Shown here piece after piece: positions 20,451 to 30,923 of a DNA stretch of 64,000 nt. The stretch is from the NCBI RefSeq assembly GCF_905147365.1, contig NC_056412.1:5634001-5698000 (forward strand), read 5' to 3'. Each line of letters opens with the position of its first letter. Positions within the stretch are counted from its first letter, which is position 1. The DNA is from Aricia agestis (Eukaryota; Arthropoda; Insecta; Lepidoptera; Lycaenidae). Under the pieces are notes generated by a model. It saw only the letters and a program-made list of their open reading frames with translations, did not search any database and was not told the origin of the DNA. A program made the translations under genes and the position numbers.

Positions 20451-21500
20451 ATATATTATCGAGTACTATACTTAGAATAATTAAAGTGCTCGCCTCGCCG
20501 CTGCCATTCCGGTGTGGCACGGCTCTTAACCTATGTGTCTAAACACACTAAGCTGAATTACGCCGGCGTAAATTCCGCGCCGCGTTTACGCCGCGTTTCA
20601 AACGCATACAAAATACGGACGGAACGCGATGGACGACACACTATGCCGAAATTCGAGTCGAGCGTAAAGTCCGGCAGAAATTCGGCAATAATGTTTTGTT
20701 AAAGTGTGGATGTATGTATGGATGTTTGTTACTCTTTCACGCAAAAACTACTGAACGGATTTTAAAAAACAATACAATAATATAGAATATCTATAATATA
20801 GAATATAGCATAAGAGTATCTCATTACAAACAGACGAATATAATATGTACTTTCACATAGTATATTGTATCGATAAAATTTTATAATAATATTATTATTA
20901 CGTCCGATTGCAGGAAAAAGATGAGGGTATGTAATAACTAATATAATTATTAATTATGTTTAATTTCGTGTATTCCACCATTACATTTGCGTCGTGGAAT
21001 TCTAGTCCCGGGCGAGGATTTACGTAACGTAATAATTGTACGAATATTTTCGTGTAAAATCTTTGTTTATTTCCGTAATTTGTTTGTAAGTTATAAGGTC
21101 GTAAATTTTCGGAATTCGGAAGCTAGCGTTGTTCCTTTAGCTATAATATAGAAAAGTGTTCCTCCTGGATACTTTCATTTATTAAATAGCATAAGCATAT
21201 TCTCATAATGCATTCTAAAGCCAAGCAAAGGTCGTGAAAAATTTTTCTTTCCGGAAAATACTCGTTCAAAGAATTTTCCTCGTGTTCAATACTATCAGGT
21301 ATTCCTAGAAGCAGTTTAATCTCTTTCATTATAACAAAGGCAAGGGATAAAATGCTTTATCTGATCCAGGGCTAACTTTACTTCAGGCCTGTGAAAGTGG
21401 GCCTTAAATGTCGAAAAAGTTTTTTTTTTGTGTAAACTTATAAGCACTATATTTTAAAAACATCATTATAATCGTTGGTGGCTCGTTTTTTTATATTCAA
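20451..21500. other. Repeat fragment then AT-rich DNA
   Basis: 20484-20514 (aagtgctcgcctcgccgctg, ccattccggtgtg) equals the right terminal region of the MITE at 35606-35891, so this is a MITE end fragment. 20528-20705 is GC-richer with gccgg/cgcg motifs and may be another worn element. 20712-21500 has nothing recognisable; two 62-codon frames lack motifs. Confidence 0.5.
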
Positions 21501-21724
21501 ACTAGATGACGCCCGCAACTCCATTCAAAATTCGTATATCGCGCGGGAACCGTACATTTTTCCGGGATAAAAGTAGCCTATGTCCTTTCCCGGGACTCAA
21601 AGTATATGCATGCCAAATTTTCATGCCAGACAGACAGACAGACAGACAGGTAGATAGACAGACAGACAAACAGACAGAAAGACGGACAGATAGACACACT
21701 TTCACATTAATGTATAGATGGATG
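21501..21724 (+). repeat. Interspersed repeat, family B (plus)
   Basis: Starts actagatgacgcccgcaact, includes cgcgggaaccgtacattttt and atgtcctttcccgggactca. It ends in an expanded imperfect CAGA tract (21627-21700). The open frames across it on both strands are repeat translations. Confidence 0.85.
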
Positions 21725-21779
21725 ATAAGTGAACCAGAAAATATGCAAACTGATCACCTAAGAAAGAGCAAGCCATAGC

Positions 21780-22497
21780 CGATGTTTGTCCATATGTAGG
21801 CGGCATATCGCTATACTTAATGGTCAATTCTTTTTCAAGTGTCCATTTCAACTTTTGAGGCAGACAATATTAAAGTTAGCCTCGAAGAAGCTTGGTGTTC
21901 TTAACAGAGCGAGACAGTACTTCAGTCCGGACCAACGCCTACAACTCTACAAGGCGCAGGTTCGACCTCATATTAAATATTGTTCTCATTTCTGGGCAGG
22001 GGCGCCTAAATACCAACTGCTCCCTCTGGATCGTATCCAACGAAGGTCCGCTCAAATTGATGACTGCCATAGTGTTTCAAACAGCTTGGACCCCTTGGAA
22101 TTACGCCGAGATGTAGCTTCACTCTACATCCTCTATCGGTTGTATCACGGAGAGTGCTCTGAGGAATTGTTTGGAATCATACCACCTGCAACTTTTCGCC
22201 ATCGTCCCACGCGAAAAACACACCATACTCATCATCTTGATGAGTGGCAGTCTTCCACCGTGCGTTTTTCGCGTAACTTTCTGCCGCACACTGTAAAACC
22301 CTGGAACGAACTGCCACCAGCAATACTTCCGGACCTATACCACCTGCAGACCTTCAAGAAGAGAGCGTATTCCCTCTTAAAAGGCCGGCAACGCACCTGC
22401 AGCTCTTCTGATTTTGCGAGTGTCCATGGGCGACGGTAGTTGCTTACCATCAGGTGACCCGTTTGCTTGTTTTCCCACTTATTTAATAAAAAAAAGC
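21780..22497 (+). mobile_element. 5'-truncated CR1/Jockey-group LINE
   Basis: Encodes only the end of ORF2, followed by a short 3' UTR and poly(A) at 22489-22496. The last ~125 bp (from about 22372) are the same tail as in the seven family A SINEs. Truncation at the 5' end is typical of LINE insertion. Confidence 0.85.
21865..22439 (+). pseudogene. LINE ORF2 C-terminal fragment
   Basis: About 190 codons, from near KLASKKLGVLNRAR to the stop at 22437-22439. Recognisable are LYKAQVRPHIKYCSHFWAGA, LDRIQRRS, LRRDVASLYILYRLYHGECS, SRNFLPHTVKPWNELP and a KRAYSLLKGR end. These are the thumb and post-RT region of CR1/Jockey-type LINE reverse transcriptases. The catalytic YADD region and endonuclease lie upstream of the truncation and are absent. 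The final codons lie inside the SINE-shared tail. Confidence 0.85.
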
Positions 22498-22731
22498 TTT
22501 TTTACATAACATGAACAGCATGGCGAGTCTACGGCAGTCGACAAGTATCGAAAAAAATAGTGAAAAAAATCCAGCAACTGCCGCCGACAACTGCCGTTCA
22601 TCTGTAAGCGCTCTTCGACTTTGTGACTACGGTACTGATTTATGATCTCATCCCTAAAACTTCCATCCACCGTGACCGATTTGTCGTAAAACAAATATAA
22701 TTTAATACTATGCATTGTAAATACAATAGCT
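22498..22731. other. Unassigned DNA
   Basis: Follows the LINE poly(A). No gene or repeat recognised with confidence. Confidence 0.4.
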
Positions 22732-22863
22732 ATGTCCACACTGTGCACTTTCATCTTCAATTTTCAGTCAGAGGGCATGCGTCGCGGGCATGCCTCACGT
22801 TCGCTGTTAACTGCGCCATAACGCATGCTCTCGACGAACAGAAAAAGGCACAATGTAGACAGA
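22732..22863. mobile_element. Small MITE, about 18-bp inverted ends
   Basis: Left tgtccacactgtgcacttt, right aaaggcacaatgtagaca. The interior has cgcatgctctcgacgaac and ggcatgcgtcgcgggcatg. Non-coding, roughly 130 bp. Confidence 0.6.
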
Positions 22864-22934
22864 TCTACTAATTAACAAGCGTTGTAGCAAGCCAGTTTTC
22901 CGTATCGCTATACCAGCATATTTATATCAGCTTA

Positions 22935-23190
22935 GATACAAGTTGAGCGTCCGTGGCCTATTTGGGTAGTCTTTGGTTCGCACTCGCGATCCCGGGTGGC
23001 GGCGTGTACCAATGAGACATTTTCTGATCTTAAGTACACAATACGGACGCTCGTACGGTGAAGGAAAACATCGTGAGGAAATCCGCACATGGTTGGTCCC
23101 AGACGTATTGACCCGTTCTTTCCTCTGGACTAGGCGGACTATGTTGCGAGAACGCCGTATGTGCTTGGGCAACCATATTACAGGCATTTA
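22935..23190 (+). mobile_element. Degenerate SINE with conserved core
   Basis: The head (gcgtccgtggcctatttggg, then cgcgatcccgggtgg) resembles a decayed tRNA-type promoter. The body has gtacggtgaaggaaaacatc and gtgaggaaa, a central block that I recall from many lepidopteran SINEs. Open frames on both strands are incidental. Confidence 0.55.
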
Positions 23191-23209
23191 AAAAAATTGT
23201 CCCAGGCAC

Positions 23210-23252
23210 TACAGTATTTGAAGAGTGGTTACTTCACTCTGAAAATACTGTA
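23210..23252. repeat. Imperfect 18-bp-arm hairpin
   Basis: tacagtatttgaagagtg opposes cactctgaaaatactgta with one mismatch. Confidence 0.75.
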
Positions 23253-24760
23253 TAAATCATCCACAACGGATACAAAGGCCTAGTTTTATACCAGCAGAAA
23301 TACAGGACTTTTCACTTGGCAAGCTTTTTATATATTTGTTAATCCTTTATTTGCACATCAAACCAAACATACAGATAAACATAAATCTTGAGATCTACAT
23401 CAAAATTTTACATAGAATGTTGTGTGGAATTGATGTATTTCATTCAAAACGATAGGTCGGAGGATGTAAACAATTGAAACGAACCAGCAAAATGCGTAGC
23501 ACGTATCCCTGTGTCTGACAACTGCATACAGAGTTCAATCTTACTTTGCCAATCAGCGTTCCCCTTTATAAAATGTTTGTTTTGTGCGTGTTTTTATTAC
23601 AGACAATTCGCAAATTGTCTACACCAAATAACGTGGAATTTTCCGACGTATGCGAAAGTTTGATTAAATCGAAACGCCGATATTAAAAGGATATTTTGTG
23701 GAACCACTTTCGGCTATTATGCCTAGCTTAAACTTTAGTTATTAGAGGGGTAAGTCGTTGTTTCCTAATTTGAAAAATACATTTTTCTTAAGAGGGAACG
23801 TGGGTGCAAGAATAATAGAATTAAATAAACTATTGCCATCACGCATCACCCTGCGCCGGCACGTGTATTGTGATAGTGACAGTAAATCGAGGTAACGTAG
23901 TCCTCTAATTCCTCCTTCAAAATAGAGCATATTTTTATCTATTTATTATTGGAACGAAGTCCCTTAACGCGCGTTGCGAAAGGGTGCTAGACGGAAAAAG
24001 TTGTAACGACACTTTTTGACCGAAAATTAGTACCTGCAAAGTAAGGGTAGAGGGCGTTGATGTGGCGATGGCGTCGAGTGGCGGGAAATTTAAAATTCTA
24101 CCATTCCTCTATGGTGCGTTTTTTTATAACTTAGTTCCATTTGGGTGTCCTTTGACACCTTTCAAGTTATTTTTTTTTAATATCCTCAGGAAGAGTGAGT
24201 TTATGCCTTTACGTTTTTGTTTTATCTTAAAGATCTTTCAATTTTGTTTTATGGTCGGTGGATTGGCGAGGTACGGGGCATTCATTTTTTGTGATTTTTG
24301 AAGGGTTATATTATTTTATTTGTTAGTAAGTAAATTTAGAAAAAATCGAACGTAGAGGCATAGCTTTAACAGATCCCAATATTGTATAAAAAATCCTTTG
24401 TCTAGACGCATTGTCCAGGGAGTAAATTGGAGAATACGTTTGTATAAAATTTATAGAAAAAACAGTGCTAGCGTACCCTCTTAAGCTGGATCTTCTCACT
24501 GGGCATTTTTTGACTTGACATACAAAAAAGAATGTGTATAATATCAATAAGAAACAATATTATAATATTATAAATTTATGTATGTAATCATAATTTGCGA
24601 ACTCCTAACGATCCTGTCAAAATAGTGTTTCTAAATTAATTAATATAATATGCTTCTAAATTCATATAAAAATTATAACGCGCGCGCTCCAACGGCGCTA
24701 CAAAACGCTTAACGATAAAACTAGTACTTGTTATTAGACGGGCACGCCTTTCAATCTTAT

Positions 24761-24762
<2 letters not shown>
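23253..24762. other. AT-rich DNA, nothing recognised
   Basis: 1.5 kb without domain-bearing frames. The 79-codon plus frame (24062-24301) is Phe-rich and looks like translation of T-runs. Confidence 0.5.

Positions 24763-24843
<81 letters not shown>
24763..24843. repeat. (TA)n microsatellite
   Basis: An about 80-bp alternating TA tract directly downstream of the LINE 3' end (minus orientation). Confidence 0.97.
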
Positions 24844-24848
<5 letters not shown>

Positions 24849-25320
24849 TATTCCCACCCCCCTAACATTATTAGGGCTTGTTATTATTCTTTAATTTCTT
24901 TTTTCTTTTCCTTCAATTTCTTTTTATTTATTTTAGTCTTATTTACTGATTTCTTAGATAGCTGTTACGTTAGTAACATAGAATATCATTGTAGCTATTA
25001 CATTAAAATATCATTTCGTGATTCTTGTCACTCTTATACAATTTCCTTTTTCTTTTCGATTTTTCATATTAGCCTATGTAAAATTATCCTTCATACAATA
25101 TGGTTCCCATAATCAGTTTCTTACAATTTTCCATATGTTCCATTTAATAAATTTCTGATTAATAAAATTCCAATGTGATAAGTACAAATTGTAAATAAAA
25201 ATTACCAAAAATAAAATTTCAATCCACATTTTCAATATTATACAGCAACAATGTCAAAGATAAAACAACGGCACAAATGTAAAACTATCCTAATATCACA
25301 GCTAACCATTAAACTAGAAC
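24844..25320 (-). other. LINE 3' UTR
   Basis: Non-coding sequence between the ORF2 stop (25321) and the TA tract. I see no clear poly(A) tail on the minus strand; it ends aataaataat before (AT)n. Confidence 0.6.
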
Positions 25321-26785
25321 CTAACTTTTATCACACAGAATATCACTGTTTTTCTTACATACTGCACCCACAATCTTCCTGCAAAAAGCCAGGAATATGT
25401 CCCGCTTTTTTCCCCCCAGGATGGATGGCAGATTCTCACCTGTCATCGATGTGTCCAATTTCTGTTCAATATCATATCTATTGCTAGCAAAAATTGGGCA
25501 GTCGAGTAACAGGTGAGGAACCGTCTCCTCAACTCCTGGCTGACACAGGCACGACGGATCCTCCTTCAACTTGAATCTGTGCAAGTAGAAGGCGAATCCG
25601 CCGTGTCCAGTCAGAATCTGTGTGGTGTAGTGTATGATGTCTATCTTTTTGACTATTTTGTATGCAGCGGCAGCGCTTGGGAAGAAGAGCTTCGTGACTC
25701 CAGCCGTCCCTCCCACTTCGTATCTCCTGTCCCATTCCTTAATCGTATCCTCTCTTAAGATACGCTTGACGAATGAAACAGGACACAGATCGTAGTCGGG
25801 TTTCCTCCTCAATCCCAGCGCGGCCTTCTTGGCTAATTCGTCAACTCTCTCATTCCCTCTCAACCCTACGTGCGCCTTGATCCAAAACAAGGAGACCTCC
25901 CGCCTCTGCAATGCAGCTTTTCGGAGGGCCGCCCTTGTTTGCACTGCCAGGGGATGAGGGGAACTAAGAGTGACAGCCTGGAGAGCCGATCTGGAATCGC
26001 TGAGGATTCCGACCTTCGCCAGTCCACTCTTGCAGGCTATAGTTACTGCTCTTTGGAGCGCTAGAAGTTCGGCTTGGTAGACGGTGCAATACGGCGGCAA
26101 TGCAAGCTTGACGGCCTTTGTCTCGGCCCCACCCTTCCATACGGAGAGTGCGGCTCCAACTCGACCCTCAATCTTGCTGCCATCCGTATATATCCTATGG
26201 ACGTGGCTGTTGACCACGTCTGCATATGAGTCTTCATCTACCAACCCGAACCTCAGCTCTACCTGCTCTGCCGGATGTGGGTCCTCAATCGCAGGAGCCA
26301 TTCGCTCCACCTCCCTGTCTCTTAGTGCCGGGTGTGGTACTCCCTTCTTGGCCTCATAAAGCCTCGATGCTTCGAGTATTCTGAGGTCAAGAGGGAGTAT
26401 CCCAGCCAACAGCATTGCAGAGTTCAGGGAGACGGTTCGATATGCTCTGCAGATCTTCTGGGCAAAACCCCGTTGGACGGAGTTGAGCCTTTTTTGGACC
26501 CCCATCTTTTCCACGGTGGGTGCCCACGCTGCTGATGCATACAGAATAGTCGGTTCTATGACCGCAGTATAAATAATCCTAACTATTTGGGGGTTAAGCC
26601 CCCAGCTTACTCGAACGGCTTTGGCTAGCTGCTTGTATCTTGCGATAGCTTTTTGGCATACGTTGCCGACATGTTCACTGAATGTTACTCCGCTGTCGAT
26701 GGTAAGCCCTAAAACCTTAATCGAATTAAAATATTTAATATCCACACCCCCCATCGTGAGTCTAGGTGTATCAAATTTCAGTTTC
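25321..26785 (-). pseudogene. LINE ORF2, 3' part: RT thumb, RNase H, zinc motif
   Basis: About 488 open codons in one frame, from the MITE junction to the stop. The first part (NSIKVLGLTIDSGVTFSEHV, TILYASAAWAPTVEK) is the RT thumb. RNase H follows with its acidic residues in IYTDGS, AELLALQRAV, LSDSRSALQ and NERVDELAKKA. A CXC..H..C motif (CLCQPGVEETVPHLLLDC) lies near the end. The frame here is the one ORF2 would reach if the 391-bp MITE and one copy of its 3-bp duplication were absent, so the insertion is the only break between this piece and the next. Confidence 0.9.
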
Positions 26786-26788
26786 CTG

Positions 26789-27179
26789 TAGTGTTAGCAC
26801 GGCGACCAGCGGAAATGCGAAAGTATGGACAAACTGTGGAAATAAACCTAAGGTGCCGTTCCGATCTTTTTTCGTTCCGAAAAATTCAATTAAAATGCCA
26901 CTTTATGACACACTATAGTACATGTCATAATGTAGGATATTATTTGAATTTTTAGAACTATAGTCTGTCATAAAGTGGCTTTTTAATTGAATTATTCGGA
27001 ACTAAAAAAGATCGGAACGGCACCTTAAGTTTATCTCCACAGTTTGTGACTATAGTCTGTCATAAAGTGGCATTTTAATTGAATTTTTCGGAACGAAAAA
27101 AGATCGGAACGGCACCTTAGGTTTATTTCCACAGTTTGTCCATACTTTCGCATTTCCGCTGGTCGCCGTGCTAACACTA
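26789..27179. mobile_element. MITE, family M2 (copy 1), inserted in LINE ORF2
   Basis: The ends tagtgttagcacggcgacc and ggtcgccgtgctaacacta are exact inverted repeats. They are flanked by ctg at 26786-26788 and 27180-27182, a 3-bp target duplication. The interior has a further direct and inverted repetition of gatcggaacggcacctta and ctatagtctgtcataaagtgg. A second copy is at 56211-56534. Confidence 0.93.
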
Positions 27180-27582
27180 CTGGTGGAGATCATAGCGCAT
27201 GTTTTGTGTGGTGCAAAATTAAGCTTATTTGCCATACCCCATTCTTTTATTTTGTCCAACACCCTATTGGCTTTCTGCGCTATCTCTAAAGCTGTCTTTC
27301 CCTCAAATACTATCACAATACCGTCGGCAAAAGCCTGATTAAAGACCTCCATCTCCTCTAACAAAATTAGCAAGGGGTCCAACAAGAGGTTCCACAGGAT
27401 CGGTCCACCGATGGACCCCTGTACGCACCCCTTGTCGGTCCCCCTGCTAACCTCCACTCCAGCATATCTCACATTCACTCTTCTTCCGCTCAAGTAGCTA
27501 CTGAACACCCGCCTCAGGTTCCCCGGACACCCAACTTCAGCCAACCGAACCTTTATGGCTGGCCACCAAGCACTATTGAAGG
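27180..27582 (-). pseudogene. LINE ORF2, RT palm piece with altered catalytic box
   Basis: An open piece continuing the RT after a one-base frameshift near 27583. It holds GCVQGSIGGPILWNLLLDPL (RT motif 4) and then FADGIVIVF, where the family has F/YADD. The second catalytic aspartate is therefore replaced by glycine, which should abolish polymerase activity. It then runs into the MITE; the 3' end of its open frame is MITE-derived. Confidence 0.88.
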
Positions 27583-28015
27583 CCCTTCTATGTCCAGTGA
27601 TACCACAACAGAAATTTTCTTCTCCTCCCTCAGCTTTCTGATGTGGTTCACTAACCTATAGAGGGCGTCTTCGGTGCTCCTTTGGGGCATGAAACCATAC
27701 TGGTTCGGGCTTATTTTGGGCAACAGGTAGAACCTAAGTCGGGCGACCAGCATCTTCTCGAAGATTTTTCCGAATACAGGAAGGAGGCCGATCGGTCGAT
27801 AGGCTTTTGGTACCCGGTATGATTCCTTGCCTGGCTTTCTCAGCACCACCACTGTCGCCTGCTTCCACTTTCCGGGAAAGTAGCCGACAGTGAGGCACTT
27901 ATTCAGCAGGGCAAGGAACCATTCCGGGTTACAATCTACAGCGTGCTGGCAGATGTCGGACGTGAGACCGTCCGCCCCGGGGGCCTTTTTGGGGTTGAAG
28001 GCTCAAGTAGCGAGC
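27583..28015 (-). pseudogene. LINE ORF2, RT fingers piece
   Basis: A separate frame holding APGADGLTSDICQHAV, VVLRKPGKES, YRPIGLLPVFGKIFEKML and the QYGFMPQRSTEDAL motif, ending SLDIEG at the second frameshift. Upstream it joins the endonuclease frame by a shift at about 28010-28040. Confidence 0.87.
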
Positions 28016-29395
28016 TGGACGGCTTACGGCTCTCTTCAACTCCTCCATAATGAAAGGAGGGTCGTCCGGGCCCGTCGGCGGTTCGGAGTCCAAGGACTCC
28101 GCACGCCGGCGCGTCCGTCGATGTTCCTCACTTTCATCACTTTCCAGGTCCGCGGGGTAGAAGGTCTCCGCCAACAGTTCTGCGGAGCTTCGGGCGTCGA
28201 GGGTCTCACTGCCCCTTGTTAGGGGCAGATACTCCTCCCGCCCTCTCACTCTGTTCAGCACTCTGTAGATGCCCTCCCAGACCCCCTCCCTATCCTGTTT
28301 TCGGCAAAACTCCTTCCAGCTCGCTACTTGAGCCTCTTTCACTGCCTTTTCATACTTCTCTTTCGCTTCCAGGTACAGCCCAACTACGCGGTTTCTGCGA
28401 TCAAGCGCTGCGGTTCGGATCCTGCGTTTCTTTGTGGCGACCTCCTTCTTCATCTGCGCGAGCTCATCATTCCACCACGGCAAGGTGAATTTCTGTGTGT
28501 GTTTTTTGGTCGGCATAGTGTCTCTGCATGTCTGTGTTATGGCTTGTGTGTAATTGTTTATTATGCTTGCTTCATCTATTTGTTGTGTGCTGTGTATTGA
28601 GTCAATCGCTTGTACAGTCAATTGTCTGTCTGACATCAGCCGGGTCAGTTTCTCACGAAACTGAGTCCAGCTTGCCTTATGAGTGTTAAAGATTCGTGTG
28701 GTACGTATTATGTTTATGCCTGTGGATTTCTGTTGTCTGATGCCGAATGATATGCCGTTGTGGTCCGAGCTCGTCAGACTCTCCTCCACCCTCCAGTCGC
28801 CCACTCGGTCCAGCAGATCGTCGGAGCACGCTGTCACATCCACATAGCTGGTGTACCTTTTACCCCCTCTGACGGTATCGAAAGTTGGGGTGTCTCCGGT
28901 GTTGAGTATGTGTAAGCTCATTGCTTCCAGTACAGCAGAGACTTCCCTTCCTCGCGGGTCTTTCTTGTCGCTACACCACCACGGGCTCTTCGCGTTGGCG
29001 TCGCCTCCCAAGACCATCTTATCAGATCCCAACTCTCTTCCTATCCGCATAAGATGGTCCAGGTAGGGCCCCACAGGCTTATCGGGCTCGAAGTAGAAGG
29101 ACACTACAACCATCTCCCAGGATTTGGTTCGGAGGGTGGCCACAACAATGTTGTTGTTGCTGAGGCGTGCGTGCAGTTCGACATCCAACGTGTCGTCGAA
29201 TACTACAACACACGCCTTAACAACACCGCCCCCTTCCCCATCGCTCTGGTAGACCCTCACTCCGTTGTATGTCCTCATACTCCGAGCCCCACCTATGTAG
29301 GGCTCTTGCAGCAGCGCTACGCTGGCCTTACGCTTGGTGGCCTCGAGTAATAACTCCCTTGTGGCGATTTGGCTCCGCTGAAGGTTTGCCTGCAA
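28016..29395 (-). pseudogene. LINE ORF2, endonuclease and RT entry
   Basis: The frame opens at an ATG (29395), 34 nt after the ORF1 stop. An AP-type endonuclease is visible: QANLQRSQIATRELL, ALLQEPYIGG (catalytic Glu), GGDANAKSPWW and SDHNGIS (catalytic His). A linker rich in charged residues follows and then the start of RT (ELKRAVSRP). The endonuclease looks intact; the frame ends shortly after 27929 because of the shift into the next RT frame. Long plus-strand open frames here are shadows. Confidence 0.9.
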
Positions 29396-29429
29396 TATTC
29401 GGTACTGGAAGTACTCACCGGGGACAACC

Positions 29430-30923
29430 TTAGCAATACAACACCGCCGATCTGGCTAAGACGTCCCACCTCTTCCTTTCCGTACATCCTCTATCAAAAG
29501 CGCTGTGTTCCTCATTGCCTTTCTTAGCCTTCATGCAATTAATGCATTTGGGCTTTTCTCCCCGCAGCCACTTTTCGCATTCAGTCTTCAAATGAGGACC
29601 GGCACAGTGGCTGCATCGTACCTCTCCTTCCTTACAGTACCTCCTGGTATGCCCGTACCCAAGACAACGGGAGCACTGCACTAATGGACTATGGTCCTCA
29701 ACTTTCACTCTCAATAGCCCTATTCGGGCGTATCCTTCACCCACACACCTCTTCCATACTTGTGGGCTCGTCCTAACCACTAGATGGTTCTGTAGGAGGT
29801 TCCTTGCACGCATCATGTGTACTACCTCTACCTTTTTCTCTTCCTCCTTCAAGCCTTCAAGGATGTCCGCTTTCTGGTTAGAGAACGCGGTGACGAAGTC
29901 GGGTATGTCACACTTCATCACATCCCTGAAAGCCAGGAGGGGGTTTTTATTCTTCACATCTTCCACTATTAAATTCTCACTCTTTATGAGTCTGTCCCTC
30001 ACCTTGCTTTTTTCTTCCTCCTTAATACATCCTATTACAACTTTCCTATTTTTTACCTTCCTGACCCTCTCCACCTTTACCCAGCCGTCCTTTGCATCTA
30101 CAGCTTTTCTGATTTTTTCCAGCACCTCTTCTCCAGTCTCTTGCTCGTCCTTGGAAGACACCATGACTGAGTGCAGTGCCCTTGCCTCCTCAGAAGGTTT
30201 CTCTACGAATCCTCTCGAGGCAACGCTCGCATAACTCGCCGGTTTGGCGACAGTCATGTTGTTCTCCAGTAACGAGCTCAACTTCCCCATTTTTCCCTCA
30301 TTTTCCTTTAAACATGTCTTCATTTCCTCCATTTTTGTTATCATTTCCTTCATTCCTTGTGTCATATTTTCTCTTACTAATCTATTTTCTTCTTCCAGGT
30401 TTCCCGCCAGTGTGCTGTCGTTTGCGCTGGTTGATCGGGTGGGATGTATCTTCCCCGGCCCTCCGTTGCTCCGTTTTCTGACACTGATGAGCTCATCCTC
30501 CAATTCTTTTACGATATGGTAAAGCCTCTCTAAAGCGGAAAAAGCTTTTTCTTTGAGCTCCTTTTTAAAAGTTTTCGAGCAATTTATACTGCTTTTCGCT
30601 CGCATCAGACAGGCCTTACCTTCGTTGGTTCTAGGTTTGTTGGGGTGGTTGGGGCTACAGGGTATTACTAACATAGTAGCATTTTTATTAACTTTAGGTT
30701 TCGTTGTTGGCGGCTCTGGGTTGGGCTTGGGTTTATCTCTTTTGGATGGGGGTGTTACACTCTTAGTTATTTTTAGTGCTTCATATTGATCTACGCTTTT
30801 CCGCACTATGGAGGTTTCTGTTGGCTGTGACTGGGCTCTGCCCTCATCCGCCTCGTTTTTCCTCGCTGGCGATATCGTAAACGTATCACTGGCTCGCCGT
30901 AATTGGGAAGTACGTGGCATCAT
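29430..30923 (-). CDS. LINE ORF1, Gag-like nucleic-acid-binding protein
   Basis: 497 codons, uninterrupted. The N-terminal third is Lys/Pro/Thr-rich; a coiled-coil-like Glu/Lys segment follows (NLEEENRLVRENMTQGMKEM); then a folded RNA-binding part. At the C-terminus are three zinc knuckles: CSRCLGYGHTRRYC (~416), CSHCAGPHLKTEC (~430), and a longer-spaced CINCMKAKKG..H..C (~455-475). This is the ORF1 of I/R1-type LINEs, which packages the element RNA. The start at 30923 is the first ATG of the frame. Confidence 0.88.
   Translation of the reverse strand: MMPRTSQLRRASDTFTISPARKNEADEGRAQSQPTETSIVRKSVDQYEALKITKSVTPPSKRDKPKPNPEPPTTKPKVNKNATMLVIPCSPNHPNKPRTNEGKACLMRAKSSINCSKTFKKELKEKAFSALERLYHIVKELEDELISVRKRSNGGPGKIHPTRSTSANDSTLAGNLEEENRLVRENMTQGMKEMITKMEEMKTCLKENEGKMGKLSSLLENNMTVAKPASYASVASRGFVEKPSEEARALHSVMVSSKDEQETGEEVLEKIRKAVDAKDGWVKVERVRKVKNRKVVIGCIKEEEKSKVRDRLIKSENLIVEDVKNKNPLLAFRDVMKCDIPDFVTAFSNQKADILEGLKEEEKKVEVVHMMRARNLLQNHLVVRTSPQVWKRCVGEGYARIGLLRVKVEDHSPLVQCSRCLGYGHTRRYCKEGEVRCSHCAGPHLKTECEKWLRGEKPKCINCMKAKKGNEEHSAFDRGCTERKRWDVLARSAVLYC

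Noticed and set aside
24636..24857. Tyr/Ile repeat protein
   Set aside because: Translation of the TA microsatellite.
27890..30789. Plus-strand open frames across the LINE
   Set aside because: Antisense to ORF1 and ORF2, which carry the recognised domains.
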